A DNA stretch of 64,000 nt from Cognataquiflexum rubidum (GCF_022538115.1 NZ_JAKZAL010000025.1:1-64000); one strand, 5' to 3'. Shown: positions 52,143 to 62,289, counted from the stretch's first letter. A program made the numbers and translations. The notes: generated by a model from the letters alone, not told the origin.

Positions 52143-54257
52143 TCAGAAAAACTTATATCTGAAATCTTTTACGTCTGCGAGATCTTCCAATGCCATCATG
52201 ATCATATAAGCCGTCCTTTGTGACGCGCTCAGGGTCAATTGGCTTTGGTATGAATTGTAGCTAGCAACATCCGTCGCAGGAGTTAAGTTGTTCAATTTAA
52301 TAACAATGATTCCTACATCTTCGTGGACAGGCTTGCTGATGGCTCCTGTGGTTTGCAATCCAAAAGCACCACCGATTGCCTTTGGAGCATATCCTACGCC
52401 CGGAAGAACAGATGCGTTCATTCTGAGGTCCGGAGATTTATCCAAAGAGGCTTCGTTAGGAAATACAGATTGCATTTCTTCCAATGTGGTTTTTCCTGCA
52501 AGTTTTCCTTTGATGATTTCTGCTTTTTTGTCATTTCTGACTTGGGTCAATACCTGCGGTTTCACCTGATCAAGGGTAGCAGTACCTTCTTCATATTTCT
52601 TTTTAAGATTGGCCACGATGTAAGAATTGTCCAATTCAAACACTGTAGAAACAGCTCCTTCAGCCGCATCGTTAAATGCCCACCTTACGACTTCTCTTGC
52701 ACTTTGAAGGTTGTTCAAGGTTCTGGCAAATGCATCAACATTATTTGCCTGGATGATTCTGTATCCTTCTTTCTCTGCATTGGCAGTGAATTCGGCAGCA
52801 TTACCGGCACTTGAGGCAAATGAATCAGCTCTTCTGAATACATCGTTTCTTGTCACATCGCTTGGACCCAACTCCAATTCGATGGAAGCGATTTTATAAG
52901 AAGTGGACTGAGGCAAATCAGTGATAGAAATGATATGGTAACCGAATTCGGTTTCAATAATTCTATTGATCAACCCTGTTGTTTTGGCAGCGAAGGAAAC
53001 GTCTGCAAAAGCATCCACAAAGTCTGCTTTGGCAAACCAACCGAGGTCACCGCCTCTTTGTGCTGTTCCATCCTGACCGTTTTGTGCTGCAGCTGTAGCG
53101 AAATCAAGACCATCCTGAATTTCTTTCAAAACCCTTTCAGCATTCAGCTTCACCTCTGCTTTGGCATCTTCGGACAATTCAGGACCAGCGCTGAACAAAA
53201 TATGGGAAGCTCTCATTCTTGGAGTTCCCTCAAATTTGGAAGTCACCTTATGGGTAATGTAGGAAGACCTGTTGGTCAAGAATGGACCATAAGTCTCACC
53301 CACCTGAATATCGTCAACATTGGAAGTCAGTGTATTTGGAAGTTCTTCCCCCGGAGCAACCACCGCAAATGGAGATTGGCCGTCTGAGTTACGGATAGCA
53401 AAGGCTGAATCAGCATCTGAGTTCCTGAGTTCTTCAGTCAGTTTTTTGATCTCTGCAATGACTGCAGCGGAATCTTCTGAACTTGGTATCAGGTCAAAAC
53501 TCACATATTCCAAATCAGCTGCATTCTTGACCTTGAATTTCTCTGGATATTTGGAAATGTAGGCTTTCAATTCACTGTCAGAAACTTCTACTGCTGAATC
53601 TGAAATAGCATAAAAAGGAATGAACAAGTGATCCACATCGGCGATGCTGTTTGCCATTCTGTGCTCTAACTTTCCTTCTTTCGAATTGGCATATTCGGAA
53701 GTCGAAAGCAGGTTGTCATACTTGATTCTCAATCTTCCTTTGGCAAACAACTTTTCTTGCTGTTCCCAAAAAGCAATCTGCTCAGGTCCGGCTGTTTCGA
53801 GTGATTGCAAAAAGCTGATGAGCTGTGACCTGTCAAACTCCCCTGTGGCAGGATTGGTCAATTGTTGTCTTAACTCAGCGATGATGTTTTTGCCCTGAAC
53901 CATATCCACCAATTCGGCATCGGAGATTGTCAGACCTAAGGCCTCGTACTGCTCTGCAAATACCTTGTCTACGATCAAGGCCTGCCAGGCCTGTTCACGC
54001 AAAGTACTCATTTCATTTTCGGAAGGAGTTCTTCCTGTATTTTGTTGGAATGAGATTTTGATCTCTTCGATCTTTCGGATGTATTCCTCATAGGAAACGT
54101 CTTCACCTGCAATCTCTCCCACATTGTTTGCGCTACTACCCAATAGGGTAGAATTAGGGCCCAATAGATCCCCTCCAACGAGGAAAAATATCAATCCAAC
54201 TGCTATAACACCGATTGCAAGACCTGTTCTTTGTCTGATTTTTTTAATTAAAGCCAT
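52143..54257 (-). CDS. PpiD/SurA-like periplasmic folding factor with parvulin domain
   Basis: 704 residues. N-terminal single helix (about 12-30), a SurA-N/PpiD-type helical region (about 45-260: ISYEEYIRKIEEIKISFQQNTGRTPSENEM), and a parvulin domain at about 345-445 (PRMRASHILFSAGPEL ... GGDLGWFAKADFVDAF ... GYHIISI). The C-terminal ~240 residues are a further chaperone-like region. It should assist folding of outer-membrane and periplasmic proteins. The next gene upstream, gldE-like, is 73 bases away and may share transcription. Confidence 0.94.
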   Translation of the reverse strand: MALIKKIRQRTGLAIGVIAVGLIFFLVGGDLLGPNSTLLGSSANNVGEIAGEDVSYEEYIRKIEEIKISFQQNTGRTPSENEMSTLREQAWQALIVDKVFAEQYEALGLTISDAELVDMVQGKNIIAELRQQLTNPATGEFDRSQLISFLQSLETAGPEQIAFWEQQEKLFAKGRLRIKYDNLLSTSEYANSKEGKLEHRMANSIADVDHLFIPFYAISDSAVEVSDSELKAYISKYPEKFKVKNAADLEYVSFDLIPSSEDSAAVIAEIKKLTEELRNSDADSAFAIRNSDGQSPFAVVAPGEELPNTLTSNVDDIQVGETYGPFLTNRSSYITHKVTSKFEGTPRMRASHILFSAGPELSEDAKAEVKLNAERVLKEIQDGLDFATAAAQNGQDGTAQRGGDLGWFAKADFVDAFADVSFAAKTTGLINRIIETEFGYHIISITDLPQSTSYKIASIELELGPSDVTRNDVFRRADSFASSAGNAAEFTANAEKEGYRIIQANNVDAFARTLNNLQSAREVVRWAFNDAAEGAVSTVFELDNSYIVANLKKKYEEGTATLDQVKPQVLTQVRNDKKAEIIKGKLAGKTTLEEMQSVFPNEASLDKSPDLRMNASVLPGVGYAPKAIGGAFGLQTTGAISKPVHEDVGIIVIKLNNLTPATDVASYNSYQSQLTLSASQRTAYMIMMALEDLADVKDFRYKFF

Positions 54258-54330
54258 TCTCCTGTTTTTTGAAGTGCCGCAAAATAATTCAATCTACCTG
54301 TAAATTCAAAATAATATCACTGTCAATAAA

Positions 54331-55632
54331 TTACTTATTGGATTCCGCCCCGAAATGTATCTTGATTTTTACTGTTTCTATCCTATGATCTAGTTTTGAA
54401 ACTATAGTAAAAGTATATGATTCAAAGGTAATAGACTCCCCTTTTTGCGGAAAGTCCTCTTTAAGAGAGATAATAAATCCTGCCAAAGTTTCGAAATCTC
54501 CGTAAGGAAGATCCCATCCATATTTTTCATTTAAATAATCTATTTCATGTCTCGCACTCAATAAATACTCATTGTCAGAGAGTTTTTGCTCAATCAGATC
54601 ATCCTGATCGTACTCATCCTGGATCTCTCCGAATATTTCTTCTATGATATCTTCCATGCTGACGATCCCGCTCGTCCCTCCAAATTCATCTACCACCAAG
54701 GCAAGGCTTTTTCGGTCTTTTATAAATTGGATCAGGAGTTCATTGGCCAAGGCGGATTCGGGTACGATGATGATCGGAGTCAGGATATCGGAGATCCTTT
54801 TGGGTTTTTTGAACATCTCCAATTGGTGGCAATATCCAATCACATCATCTATGGATTCTTTGTACACGATGATTTTTGAATGCCCGCTTTCGGCAAAAAC
54901 CTGCTTGAGATCATCCATTGAATCCTCTATATCCACAGCCACGATATCTGTACGGGGTACCATACATTCTCTAACCCGGATGGTTTTGAACTCTATAGCA
55001 TTGTCAAAAATCTTTGCGTCCAAATCCACTTTCACATCCTGCCCGCTGTGGTGCAGGCTGTTTTTGATAAAGCTGTTCAGATCTGTCACCTTAAATACCG
55101 GCTTGTCTTCACTGTAATCAAGCCTCAACACTTTGGTGATAAACAGCCTTGACATCCCTACTATCAACCATACCAAAGGGTACATCAAAAAATAAATAAG
55201 CTGAAAGGGTAAGGAAAAAAAGGATAACAAGCTGTTTGGGTTGAGCATGAAAATACTCTTGGGAAGAAACTCGCCTGTAATCAAGACAATTATGGTAGAC
55301 AAGATGGTCTGAATGATGACCACATTTGCTTGGTTGTTAAAGTTTGCAGGGAGCCAATAATTAAGCCAGGTAATTATCTCCGGCTCCAGCAAATAGGCCA
55401 TAAAAATACCGTACAAAACGAGTGCGATCGTATTCCCGATAAGGGTTGTTCCGATAAATTGCCCCGGCTTTTTGACAAAAGTTGAAAGCACCCTGCCTGA
55501 AACGGATCCCTGTTTGCTCTGAAGCTCTATCTGTAGTCTGTTGGCAGACACAAAAGCCATCTCCATACCTGAAAAAAAGGCGGAAAAAAGCAAGGTGATG
55601 ATAACGTAAATGAGGTATTGTGACTCTATCAT
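54331..55632 (-). CDS. DUF21/CBS/CorC-type membrane protein (GldE-like)
   Basis: 433 residues. Four membrane helices in a DUF21 domain (1-190: LLFSAFFSGMEMAFVSANRLQIELQSKQGS; GNTIALVLYGIFMA), two CBS domains (about 205-330; RVRECMVPRTDIVAVD, LALVVDEFGGTSGIVSMEDIIEEIFGEIQDE) and a CorC/HlyC C-terminus. In Bacteroidota this type is called GldE and works near gliding/OM functions, but Mg efflux (CNNM family) is the alternative. Its ATG overlaps the TGA of the preceding small gene (ATGA). Confidence 0.92.
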   Translation of the reverse strand: MIESQYLIYVIITLLFSAFFSGMEMAFVSANRLQIELQSKQGSVSGRVLSTFVKKPGQFIGTTLIGNTIALVLYGIFMAYLLEPEIITWLNYWLPANFNNQANVVIIQTILSTIIVLITGEFLPKSIFMLNPNSLLSFFSLPFQLIYFLMYPLVWLIVGMSRLFITKVLRLDYSEDKPVFKVTDLNSFIKNSLHHSGQDVKVDLDAKIFDNAIEFKTIRVRECMVPRTDIVAVDIEDSMDDLKQVFAESGHSKIIVYKESIDDVIGYCHQLEMFKKPKRISDILTPIIIVPESALANELLIQFIKDRKSLALVVDEFGGTSGIVSMEDIIEEIFGEIQDEYDQDDLIEQKLSDNEYLLSARHEIDYLNEKYGWDLPYGDFETLAGFIISLKEDFPQKGESITFESYTFTIVSKLDHRIETVKIKIHFGAESNK

Positions 55633-55850
55633 TTTGATTTTCGGCTTTTTACTTTATTGACGGGGACTTGCTTCTCTTCTCCTGATTTTATGGTTGCTTC
55701 ATTTTTTCTATACCTGTACCAAAACAGTAAGGCTACTGCAAACATGAAGACCGGATAAGAACTGATCAGTCCCGAGGTTATCGTCAGATGGGTACCGATG
55801 ATTACCAAAGCAGCGGCAAGTGACAAGAGTAAGAAGTCCGGTAATTTCAT
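55629..55850 (-). CDS. Small membrane protein between lptC and gldE
   Basis: 73 residues with two membrane segments (about 5-22 and 28-45) and a basic tail. No domain recognised. It starts 2 bases after lptC ends and overlaps the gldE-like start, so it belongs to this conserved cluster. Confidence 0.75.
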   Translation of the reverse strand: MKLPDFLLLSLAAALVIIGTHLTITSGLISSYPVFMFAVALLFWYRYRKNEATIKSGEEKQVPVNKVKSRKSK

Positions 55851-55852
55851 GC

Positions 55853-56401
55853 TTAAATTCCTTCTCCAGGGAGAATGGTCCTGCTGTTGGTTACTTTAAA
55901 TAGCTTGTATTCACTGAATTTGTCATCTGACTCCATTCCGGTACCATTGAAGATGGTTTCCTTTTCTTGGATGGTGACAAATTTCTCTGTGTAAATTTTC
56001 TTTGCATTGGGATCCCAAAACAACTCCTCAGAGGATAGCTTTTGATCCTTTTCGGTATTATGCACCCTCACATCCCCCTCGCCCCTGTAGATATTTTTGG
56101 TCCTGTCAAAAAATCCCTTATCCGCACGCATCGTGGTGATGGTATTCCCTTCTTTGTCAAAAAAGGAGATGTCTATTCCTTCAGGAAACTCAAGGTCCCC
56201 TGTCGCAAACTCCATTTGTTTTTTGGCCTTGACATGGGTCCTGATGATCGTGGAATCACTGTGGAAAAGCTCAACATCAAAAGCCAATCCCACAGGTCCT
56301 TTGTAAGTCTCCAAAATACTGCTGTCTACTTCCTCACCACAGGAAAACACGCCGAGCAGAAGGAACAGGATAAGATATTTGAAGCCACCAATAAAACTCA
56401 T
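55853..56401 (-). CDS. lptC: LPS export protein LptC (Bacteroidota lipoprotein form)
   Basis: 182 residues from ATG 56401, which gives MSFIGGFKYLILFLLLGVFSCG: a lipobox FSCG in place of the usual anchor helix. An upstream start would add 45 charged residues and lies over the terminator at 56446-56473, so it is rejected. The LptC fold is seen in GPVGLAFDVELFHSDSTIIRTHVKAKK, FPEGIDISFFDKEGNTITTMRADKGFFD and YRGEGDVRVHNTEKDQKLSSEELFWDPNAKKIYTEKFV. It works in moving LPS between the inner-membrane LptBFG complex and the periplasmic bridge. Confidence 0.92.
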   Translation of the reverse strand: MSFIGGFKYLILFLLLGVFSCGEEVDSSILETYKGPVGLAFDVELFHSDSTIIRTHVKAKKQMEFATGDLEFPEGIDISFFDKEGNTITTMRADKGFFDRTKNIYRGEGDVRVHNTEKDQKLSSEELFWDPNAKKIYTEKFVTIQEKETIFNGTGMESDDKFSEYKLFKVTNSRTILPGEGI

Positions 56402-56445
56402 GGCTACAAAGATAAGAAAGATTGGTAAATCATCGAGGACATAAA

Positions 56446-56473
56446 AAAAGGCAGCCTTTTCTGACTGCCTTTT
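56446..56473 (-). terminator. Terminator after the TPR gene
   Basis: Stem AAAAGGCAG/CTGCCTTTT with a 10-base loop, T-rich on the minus side. It stands between the TPR gene and lptC, so lptC probably has its own promoter or relies on readthrough. Confidence 0.75.
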
Positions 56474-56493
56474 GTGTTTATATTTTGGAAGGA

Positions 56494-57795
56494 TTAATCC
56501 CTTGTCGCCAATGTAACGGTCTCTCCGATCCAGCATCCTACCGTAATTGTTTCACCGACCTGTCTGCTTTCGGTAAACAATTCTTCTCTAGACGGGAATC
56601 TTGCTCTTGCTTCTCCCATTCCCTTGGAATCTCCTGCTCTTGAGTAGGCATTGTATGCGGCAATATATACTGCCTGATCTTCTACCCTACTTACTCCTCT
56701 TCTACAATCTGCAGAAGAACTCATGTACATTTCAGCGATAAGCTTCCATGCTTCTTTGGCTTTTTCAGCATCTAATTTGGCTGCTGAAAGTGCTTCAGTT
56801 CTTGCGGAGCTTTTCTTACCTGAAAGAGCATGAACTTTTGCGAGTTCGTAGTGAACGTCTGCTTTTTGGACATCATTCTCAGCCAGACCCAAAGCTTTTT
56901 CCAAAACCGGTAATGCTTTTTCATATTCCCTGTTTTGCATATACCTCATTGCTCTCACTTGTGAGGTAGCAAAAGTAGGTTTTTGGTTATCAATGACTTC
57001 CAATGCTGCAAGGAATGAATTTGAGCCATAACACTTATACTTGACAGAATAATCAAAAATCTTTTGTGCCATAACCATATTGGTCGGGTCTGCAGTAAGC
57101 CTTGGACCAAGTGTGTTTTCGATAAATTCACAATCAATAAGCTCCATTGCTACGACCAGCTGCTCTAGAGTGCTTTTGGGAGCAGAAATGTCTTTTCCGT
57201 TAGCCTCGGCTTCCGCCAACAAAACATTTAGCTTTTCATATCTTTCTAACAATTCGACTTTAGTAAATGCTTTGTTGTATGCATTATGTCTATACACCAA
57301 ATCAAAATAAGCAGCCACCAGATTGATGGTATTGAAAGTTCCATTTAATTCAACCACCCTGTCAAAGACTCCAAGTGCCTGACCTAATTTGGCTTTATCG
57401 CCTTTATAGTAATTGTAATTATAATAGGCCTTATTTTCTATCCACTTTGTTTCGTTGTCATAATTTTCTTTCCTGAGGTCGAAAATTGTGATGACAGAAT
57501 CCTGATAAATTCTCTTTTGCGCTGCATCTGTGGTAGCTGCTGCTGCACCATTGTATATAGTCACACCGTTGATATAGATGGATTCATTGAGCTTTGGGGT
57601 GTTGACGAGCAACCAGTTAAGGGGCTTGGTCGCATCGACAAATTGCTCTGATTTCATGTAATCCACATAGGCCGCATTGTATTCACGGGCTTTCACTTCC
57701 AATTGAGGATCTGAAGGCCAATTGAATTCCTGAGCTTGGGCCATTCCTACAAGTCCGAGGGTAAGTAATCCGAAGAGGGCGTTTTTAAGTTTCAT
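56494..57795 (-). CDS. Exported tetratricopeptide-repeat protein
   Basis: 433 residues. Signal peptide MKLKNALFGLLTLGLVGMAQA. The rest is helical with several TPR-like repeats, clearest at about 280-350 (NREYEKALPVLEKALGLAENDVQKADVHYELAKVHALSGKKSSARTEAL). Two Cys near each end may form disulfides. It is co-transcribed with the OMP gene upstream (11-base gap), and with it forms part of the block coaX-OMP-TPR. Role in periplasmic/OM protein interaction is inferred. Confidence 0.88.
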   Translation of the reverse strand: MKLKNALFGLLTLGLVGMAQAQEFNWPSDPQLEVKAREYNAAYVDYMKSEQFVDATKPLNWLLVNTPKLNESIYINGVTIYNGAAAATTDAAQKRIYQDSVITIFDLRKENYDNETKWIENKAYYNYNYYKGDKAKLGQALGVFDRVVELNGTFNTINLVAAYFDLVYRHNAYNKAFTKVELLERYEKLNVLLAEAEANGKDISAPKSTLEQLVVAMELIDCEFIENTLGPRLTADPTNMVMAQKIFDYSVKYKCYGSNSFLAALEVIDNQKPTFATSQVRAMRYMQNREYEKALPVLEKALGLAENDVQKADVHYELAKVHALSGKKSSARTEALSAAKLDAEKAKEAWKLIAEMYMSSSADCRRGVSRVEDQAVYIAAYNAYSRAGDSKGMGEARARFPSREELFTESRQVGETITVGCWIGETVTLATRD

Positions 57796-57806
57796 ATCTG
57801 TTAGTG

Positions 57807-59090
57807 TTATTCGAATACGCGTTTGTAAAACCAGGTATTATCGTTCAATGAAAACCCTAAGGTAAAGCCGAAGTAATCTTCTTTGATCAAATTATTATTA
57901 AGTGTACCTCTCGAACCAAACTTTAGGGCAAAGTTCATCAAAGATAAACTGTTGATAGGAACCGAAGCTCCAAAATTAATGCCAATATCAGTAATCTGCG
58001 TCTGGTTCAAAATGAAGGGTGTTTGCTGGTATTCAACTCCAAACCGAATAGTCGATCTTTTGAATACATTACTGGCCATGGAGAAGTTAGGAACAATCTG
58101 ACCTCCGAGAGCAACCCTGTAATTATCACCGAGTTCCCCCTGTACACCTGAGAAAGAACGATATTGGCTAAAATTCTGCATCTGGGCTTCCAGACCAATC
58201 ACAAATTTATTTATTTTTTCATAAGAAATTCCATAGCCTAGGTTACTTGGAATAAAAATCGTCCCCTTTTCATTGTTTGACAAGACATCTCCATCCGAAT
58301 CGGGCCTGCTAGCTTGACCAAAATCGGCAATCTTAGCAAATTCTTTTCCATTAATATTTCCAAATGCATGATAGGTGGCACCCACATGAAGGTTGCTTTT
58401 GCTTCCTGTTTTGAAATAATAATGGATTCCTGTTTTATAAGTAACGTCACTGACAGTCAGTCTTTCGTAATACTCTGTCTGAAATCCGAATTCTGCCTCA
58501 TCGGGGTTCAGCAAAGCCAATTGGTTGGTCCGAATCGTGGAACCGAAAAGATAAGAACCATGAATTCCCAAACTCAGGTTTTTGGCCAAAACAAAACCAT
58601 AAGACAAATAAGCCTCGGAGATACCTCCTTCGCCCTCGACCCTGTTGATCGAAGATAAGTCAGAATTGGTTACCTGACCGTTTACAAGAATGCTGTAATT
58701 CACACTTGAAATCTGTCCAAGACCCATTCCAAGGGTCCTTTTCCCAGACTTGACAGGAAAAGACAAGGCCACGTAAGAAAGTCCGCCGCCATCGATGGTG
58801 GCATTGTCTGTTCCGCTGGTGACATTGATTCTCTTGTAGTTTAAAGCTGCCTGAAAATTAAAAATGGTGTTGCGGGTTGACAGCGCCGGGTTCATGTAAT
58901 TTACCCCCCATCCTGTACCAAAACTTATTCCCAATCCACCCATTCCCTGATTTTGGGTAAGGCCGGAATAGTTGAATTCCCCCAATCCAAGCGCACTGTA
59001 AGTCGAGGCACTTGACTGCGGAAAGGCTTGTGAGAAAATGAAAAAGGTGCTTAGAACACCCAGAAATCTAATCCTATTGGTAATTGACAT
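57807..59090 (-). CDS. Outer-membrane beta-barrel protein (PorV/FadL-like)
   Basis: 427 residues. Signal peptide, then the typical start YSALGLGEFNYSGLTQNQGMGGLGISF, and a pattern of alternating strands to the aromatic end WFYKRVFE. Such proteins belong to the outer-membrane transport/PorV-like group of Bacteroidota. It overlaps the end of coaX by 17 bases. Exact role unknown. Confidence 0.85.
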   Translation of the reverse strand: MSITNRIRFLGVLSTFFIFSQAFPQSSASTYSALGLGEFNYSGLTQNQGMGGLGISFGTGWGVNYMNPALSTRNTIFNFQAALNYKRINVTSGTDNATIDGGGLSYVALSFPVKSGKRTLGMGLGQISSVNYSILVNGQVTNSDLSSINRVEGEGGISEAYLSYGFVLAKNLSLGIHGSYLFGSTIRTNQLALLNPDEAEFGFQTEYYERLTVSDVTYKTGIHYYFKTGSKSNLHVGATYHAFGNINGKEFAKIADFGQASRPDSDGDVLSNNEKGTIFIPSNLGYGISYEKINKFVIGLEAQMQNFSQYRSFSGVQGELGDNYRVALGGQIVPNFSMASNVFKRSTIRFGVEYQQTPFILNQTQITDIGINFGASVPINSLSLMNFALKFGSRGTLNNNLIKEDYFGFTLGFSLNDNTWFYKRVFE

Positions 59091-59799
59091 TGTAGCTTAA
59101 TATTCTATTCAATCCACGCAGGACCAAATTAGGGATTACAAATATGTGGTCTTTTGTTAAGCTTTCAAAGATTTTTGAGTCACCTCCACAAATAATGACC
59201 TTCAAACCATCGTATCGTGCTTGGTATGCCTGGATAAATCCCTGCATTTCAAACTCGATACCAAAATACACGCCGGCCCTCAGACAGGCTACTGTGCTGT
59301 CTCCTATCATCTTTGGCGTTTCTTCGGGATCCATTTCTACCAATGGCAACCTTACTGTATGCTGGTTCATCGCCTTGAACCTCATCTGCAATCCCGGGGA
59401 TATTGCTCCTCCAAGGTAACAGTCCGACCCATCCAAAAAGTCGTATGTAATACAGCTTCCCAAGTCTATGGCCAAAACAGGACAATTTTCAAAAACCGTC
59501 CTTGCACCTATTACTGCCGCCTTTCTGTCCACTCCCAAAGTCTCTGGGGTAGCATATAGATTTTGGAACGGTATCCGGGTTTTGGAGCTGAGAAACAAAA
59601 ACGGAAAACCCAATAAATCAGTAAGCTGCGATTCAGTATAAGTAACAGAACTTACGATGGCGTGGCTGAAATTCTGCCTTTTTGCATAAGTCAAAAACAG
59701 TGAGAAGTCCTCAAAACTACTTTCTTCCAAAAGAATTTCCTTCTCAAAAACAGCTGTTTTGATTCTAGTATTTCCGATATCTATGATAAGCTGTTTCAA
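59074..59799 (-). CDS. coaX: Type III pantothenate kinase
   Basis: 241 residues. LIIDIGNTRIKTAVF (phosphate motif 1), TLGVDRKAAVIGAR, LAIDLGSCITYDFLDG and GGAISPGLQMRFKAMNQHT are the ASKHA-type motifs of CoaX. It makes 4'-phosphopantothenate, the first step of CoA synthesis. The start is TTG (59797-59799): there is no ATG before the IDIGN motif, and GGAGG lies directly upstream of it. Confidence 0.95.
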   Translation of the reverse strand: MKQLIIDIGNTRIKTAVFEKEILLEESSFEDFSLFLTYAKRQNFSHAIVSSVTYTESQLTDLLGFPFLFLSSKTRIPFQNLYATPETLGVDRKAAVIGARTVFENCPVLAIDLGSCITYDFLDGSDCYLGGAISPGLQMRFKAMNQHTVRLPLVEMDPEETPKMIGDSTVACLRAGVYFGIEFEMQGFIQAYQARYDGLKVIICGGDSKIFESLTKDHIFVIPNLVLRGLNRILSYNVNYQ

Positions 59800-59906
59800 C
59801 CTCCAGAAAGATTTTGACCTTTGCGAAATTAGTCAAATTCCGATACCCCACTTTTTGAATAAATTAAATTTAACTTTAGGGAGAATTATTTAACAAAAAT
59901 TAACCC

Positions 59907-60980
59907 ATGAAGACCCCTTCCACTTATAAAGTAATTGGCTTGATGTCCGGTACATCAGGAGACGGACTCGATATTGCCTATTGTGAATTTAAAAAAGGTG
60001 ACAGCTGGAGTTTTGAAATCAAAGCAAGTGAAACAGTACCTTTTCCAAAAAAACTTGGAAAAAAACTGAAGAAGGCCCATCTCATGAAAGGATACAAACT
60101 TTCACTTCTTGATCTGGGATTTGGACAATGGATGGGGGAGCAAGTTGGGATTTTTATCAAAAAGAATAACCTGGAAGTAGAGGCTGTTGCCTCACATGGT
60201 CATACCGTATTTCATCAACCTTCAAAAAAACTTAGCCTACAGACCGGAAATGGATGGGCTCTGCACGCAGCATGCGGAATTCCGGTGATCAATGATTTCA
60301 GGATGTTGGATGTGCAGCTGGGCGGTCAGGGTGCGCCATTGGTACCGATTGGTGATAAGCTGCTTTTTGCAGAATATGATTACTGTATCAATCTGGGTGG
60401 CATAGCCAATATCAGTATGGAATCAGGCGGAAACAGGATTGCTTTTGATATCTGCCCATTCAATCTATTACTCAACCATTTTGCCGAAGAATGCGGCAAA
60501 TCCTATGATAAAAACGGTAAACTGGCCAAAAAGGGGAAACTGCTGAAAAAAGAACTCGCACAGCTCAATAAGTTGCCTTACTATCAGATCGAGGGGGCAA
60601 AATCTCTTGGCAGAGAAGACTTGGAAGGTTATCTGAAAATCCTGAAAATGAGCAGCGATATGAAACCCGAAAACATCCTCCATACGCTTGTTATTCATTT
60701 TGTGGACCAAATCAACAAGATTTTGGTCCCGGTCTCAGGGAGGAAAACAAAAGTCCTTGTAACAGGTGGCGGTGCATTCAATAAGTTTTTTATAGAAAAA
60801 TTAGGGGCGTCCCTTGATCCAGATATCGAGATGGTACAAGCAGATCCTTTGCTCATCAATTTCAAGGAGGCCCTTGTCTTTGCTTTTTTGGGAGTTTTGA
60901 AATTGAGAGGAGAAAACAACTCCCTGGCGACCGTGACCGGAGCCTCGAGGGACAATTGTGGCGGTCTTATCCATGGTTAA
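59907..60980 (+). CDS. anmK: Anhydro-N-acetylmuramic acid kinase
   Basis: 357 residues. VIGLMSGTSGDGLDIAYCEF, ASHGHTVFHQP, DVQLGGQGAPLVPIGDKLLF, CINLGGIANISM and VTGGGAFNKFFIEKL are AnmK motifs. It phosphorylates and opens anhydro-MurNAc in peptidoglycan recycling. Divergent from coaX over a 107-base spacer. Confidence 0.95.
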   Translation: MKTPSTYKVIGLMSGTSGDGLDIAYCEFKKGDSWSFEIKASETVPFPKKLGKKLKKAHLMKGYKLSLLDLGFGQWMGEQVGIFIKKNNLEVEAVASHGHTVFHQPSKKLSLQTGNGWALHAACGIPVINDFRMLDVQLGGQGAPLVPIGDKLLFAEYDYCINLGGIANISMESGGNRIAFDICPFNLLLNHFAEECGKSYDKNGKLAKKGKLLKKELAQLNKLPYYQIEGAKSLGREDLEGYLKILKMSSDMKPENILHTLVIHFVDQINKILVPVSGRKTKVLVTGGGAFNKFFIEKLGASLDPDIEMVQADPLLINFKEALVFAFLGVLKLRGENNSLATVTGASRDNCGGLIHG

Positions 60981-60995
60981 GAAAACCGGGGCTTT

Positions 60996-61022
60996 TTGGC
61001 GTGGAGAATATTTCTATTTTTG
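60996..61022 (+). promoter_or_regulatory. Probable promoter of the dehydrogenase gene
   Basis: TTG (60996-60998), a 16-base spacer and TATTTTTG (61015-61022). The spacer is slightly short. The ATG is 26 bases after the -7 element. Confidence 0.45.
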
Positions 61023-61048
61023 CCAGCTAATAAACCCAAATATTTACC

Positions 61049-62275
61049 ATGAAAGAACTACTCAAAAAATTTGAGAACAAGCAACCTGAAATTATTTTCG
61101 AATGGAGTGACAGCGAATCAGAAGCGGAAGGATGGGTAGTCATCAATTCCCTAAGGGGAGGTGCTGCCGGTGGAGGAACGAGAATGCGAAAAGGACTTGA
61201 CAGAAGAGAAGTGGAATCCCTTGCCAAAACGATGGAAGTCAAATTCACTGTCTCAGGGCCAGCTATTGGTGGAGCAAAGTCAGGGATCAATTTCGATCCA
61301 AACGACCCGAGAAAAGAAGAAGTACTCAGACGATGGTACAAAGCGGTCATGCCTTTATTGAAAAATTATTACGGTACAGGAGGAGACCTCAATATCGATG
61401 AAATCCATGAAGTCATCCCGATTACAGAAAATTATGGCCTTTGGCATCCCCAAGAAGGAATTGTAAACGGCCATTTTCATGCGAATGAACCTGAAAAAAT
61501 CCGAAAAATCGGTCAGCTAAGACAGGGCGTTTCTAAAGTTTTGGAAGACCCCCATTATACTCCCAACGGACCTAGGAAATATAAAGTGGCCGACATGATT
61601 ACAGGCTTTGGAGTGGCTGAAGCCGTGAGACATTTTTATTCCATCTGGGGTGGAAACCTTACAGGCAAACGGGCAATCATACAAGGTTGGGGAAATGTCG
61701 GTGCTGCGGCAGCCTGTTTTTTGGCTGTGGAAGGTGTAAAAATCGTCGGAATCATTGACCGCGACGGCGGCTTGATCAATCCTTCAGGATTTACTTTGGA
61801 TGAAATCCGGAATCTATTCATAAAAAGGGAAGGGAATAAGCTTGTTGCGGACCAAATGATCCCCTTTGCAGAAATAAATGAAAAAATATGGGATATAGGA
61901 TGTGAGATATTTATTCCGGCAGCTGCCTCGAGATTGGTGACCAAAGAACAGGCCGAAAGGATGGTCAATGCCGGGCTTGAAGTCATCAGCTGTGGTGCAA
62001 ATGTGCCTTTTGCTGACCCTGAGATATTTTTTGGGCCGATCGGCGTGTGGCTTGATGAGAAAGTATCGCTTATTCCTGATTTCATAGCCAATTGCGGAAT
62101 GGCGCGGGTATTTGCTTACCTGATGTCAGATCGGGCACTTTTAACGGATGAAGCTATTTTTGGGGATGTGAGCAAGACCATCAAAAATGCCCTTCAAATG
62201 ACTTTTGAAAAAAACAGCTCCAGAAATAAGGTTGCGGAAACCTCATTGGAAATTGCATTAAAGCAGTTGGTATAA
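61049..62275 (+). CDS. Glu/Leu/Phe/Val dehydrogenase family protein
   Basis: 408 residues. Substrate and catalytic region GGAAGGGTRMRKGL and VSGPAIGGAKSGINFDPNDPRKEE; Rossmann motif IIQGWGNVGAAAACFLAV (about residues 210-227); nucleotide site near AAASRLVTKEQA and CGANVPF. NAD(P)-dependent oxidative deamination is the family reaction; glutamate is the likely substrate but not proven by sequence. Confidence 0.92.
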   Translation: MKELLKKFENKQPEIIFEWSDSESEAEGWVVINSLRGGAAGGGTRMRKGLDRREVESLAKTMEVKFTVSGPAIGGAKSGINFDPNDPRKEEVLRRWYKAVMPLLKNYYGTGGDLNIDEIHEVIPITENYGLWHPQEGIVNGHFHANEPEKIRKIGQLRQGVSKVLEDPHYTPNGPRKYKVADMITGFGVAEAVRHFYSIWGGNLTGKRAIIQGWGNVGAAAACFLAVEGVKIVGIIDRDGGLINPSGFTLDEIRNLFIKREGNKLVADQMIPFAEINEKIWDIGCEIFIPAAASRLVTKEQAERMVNAGLEVISCGANVPFADPEIFFGPIGVWLDEKVSLIPDFIANCGMARVFAYLMSDRALLTDEAIFGDVSKTIKNALQMTFEKNSSRNKVAETSLEIALKQLV

Positions 62276-62289
62276 ACATTTAACCAATC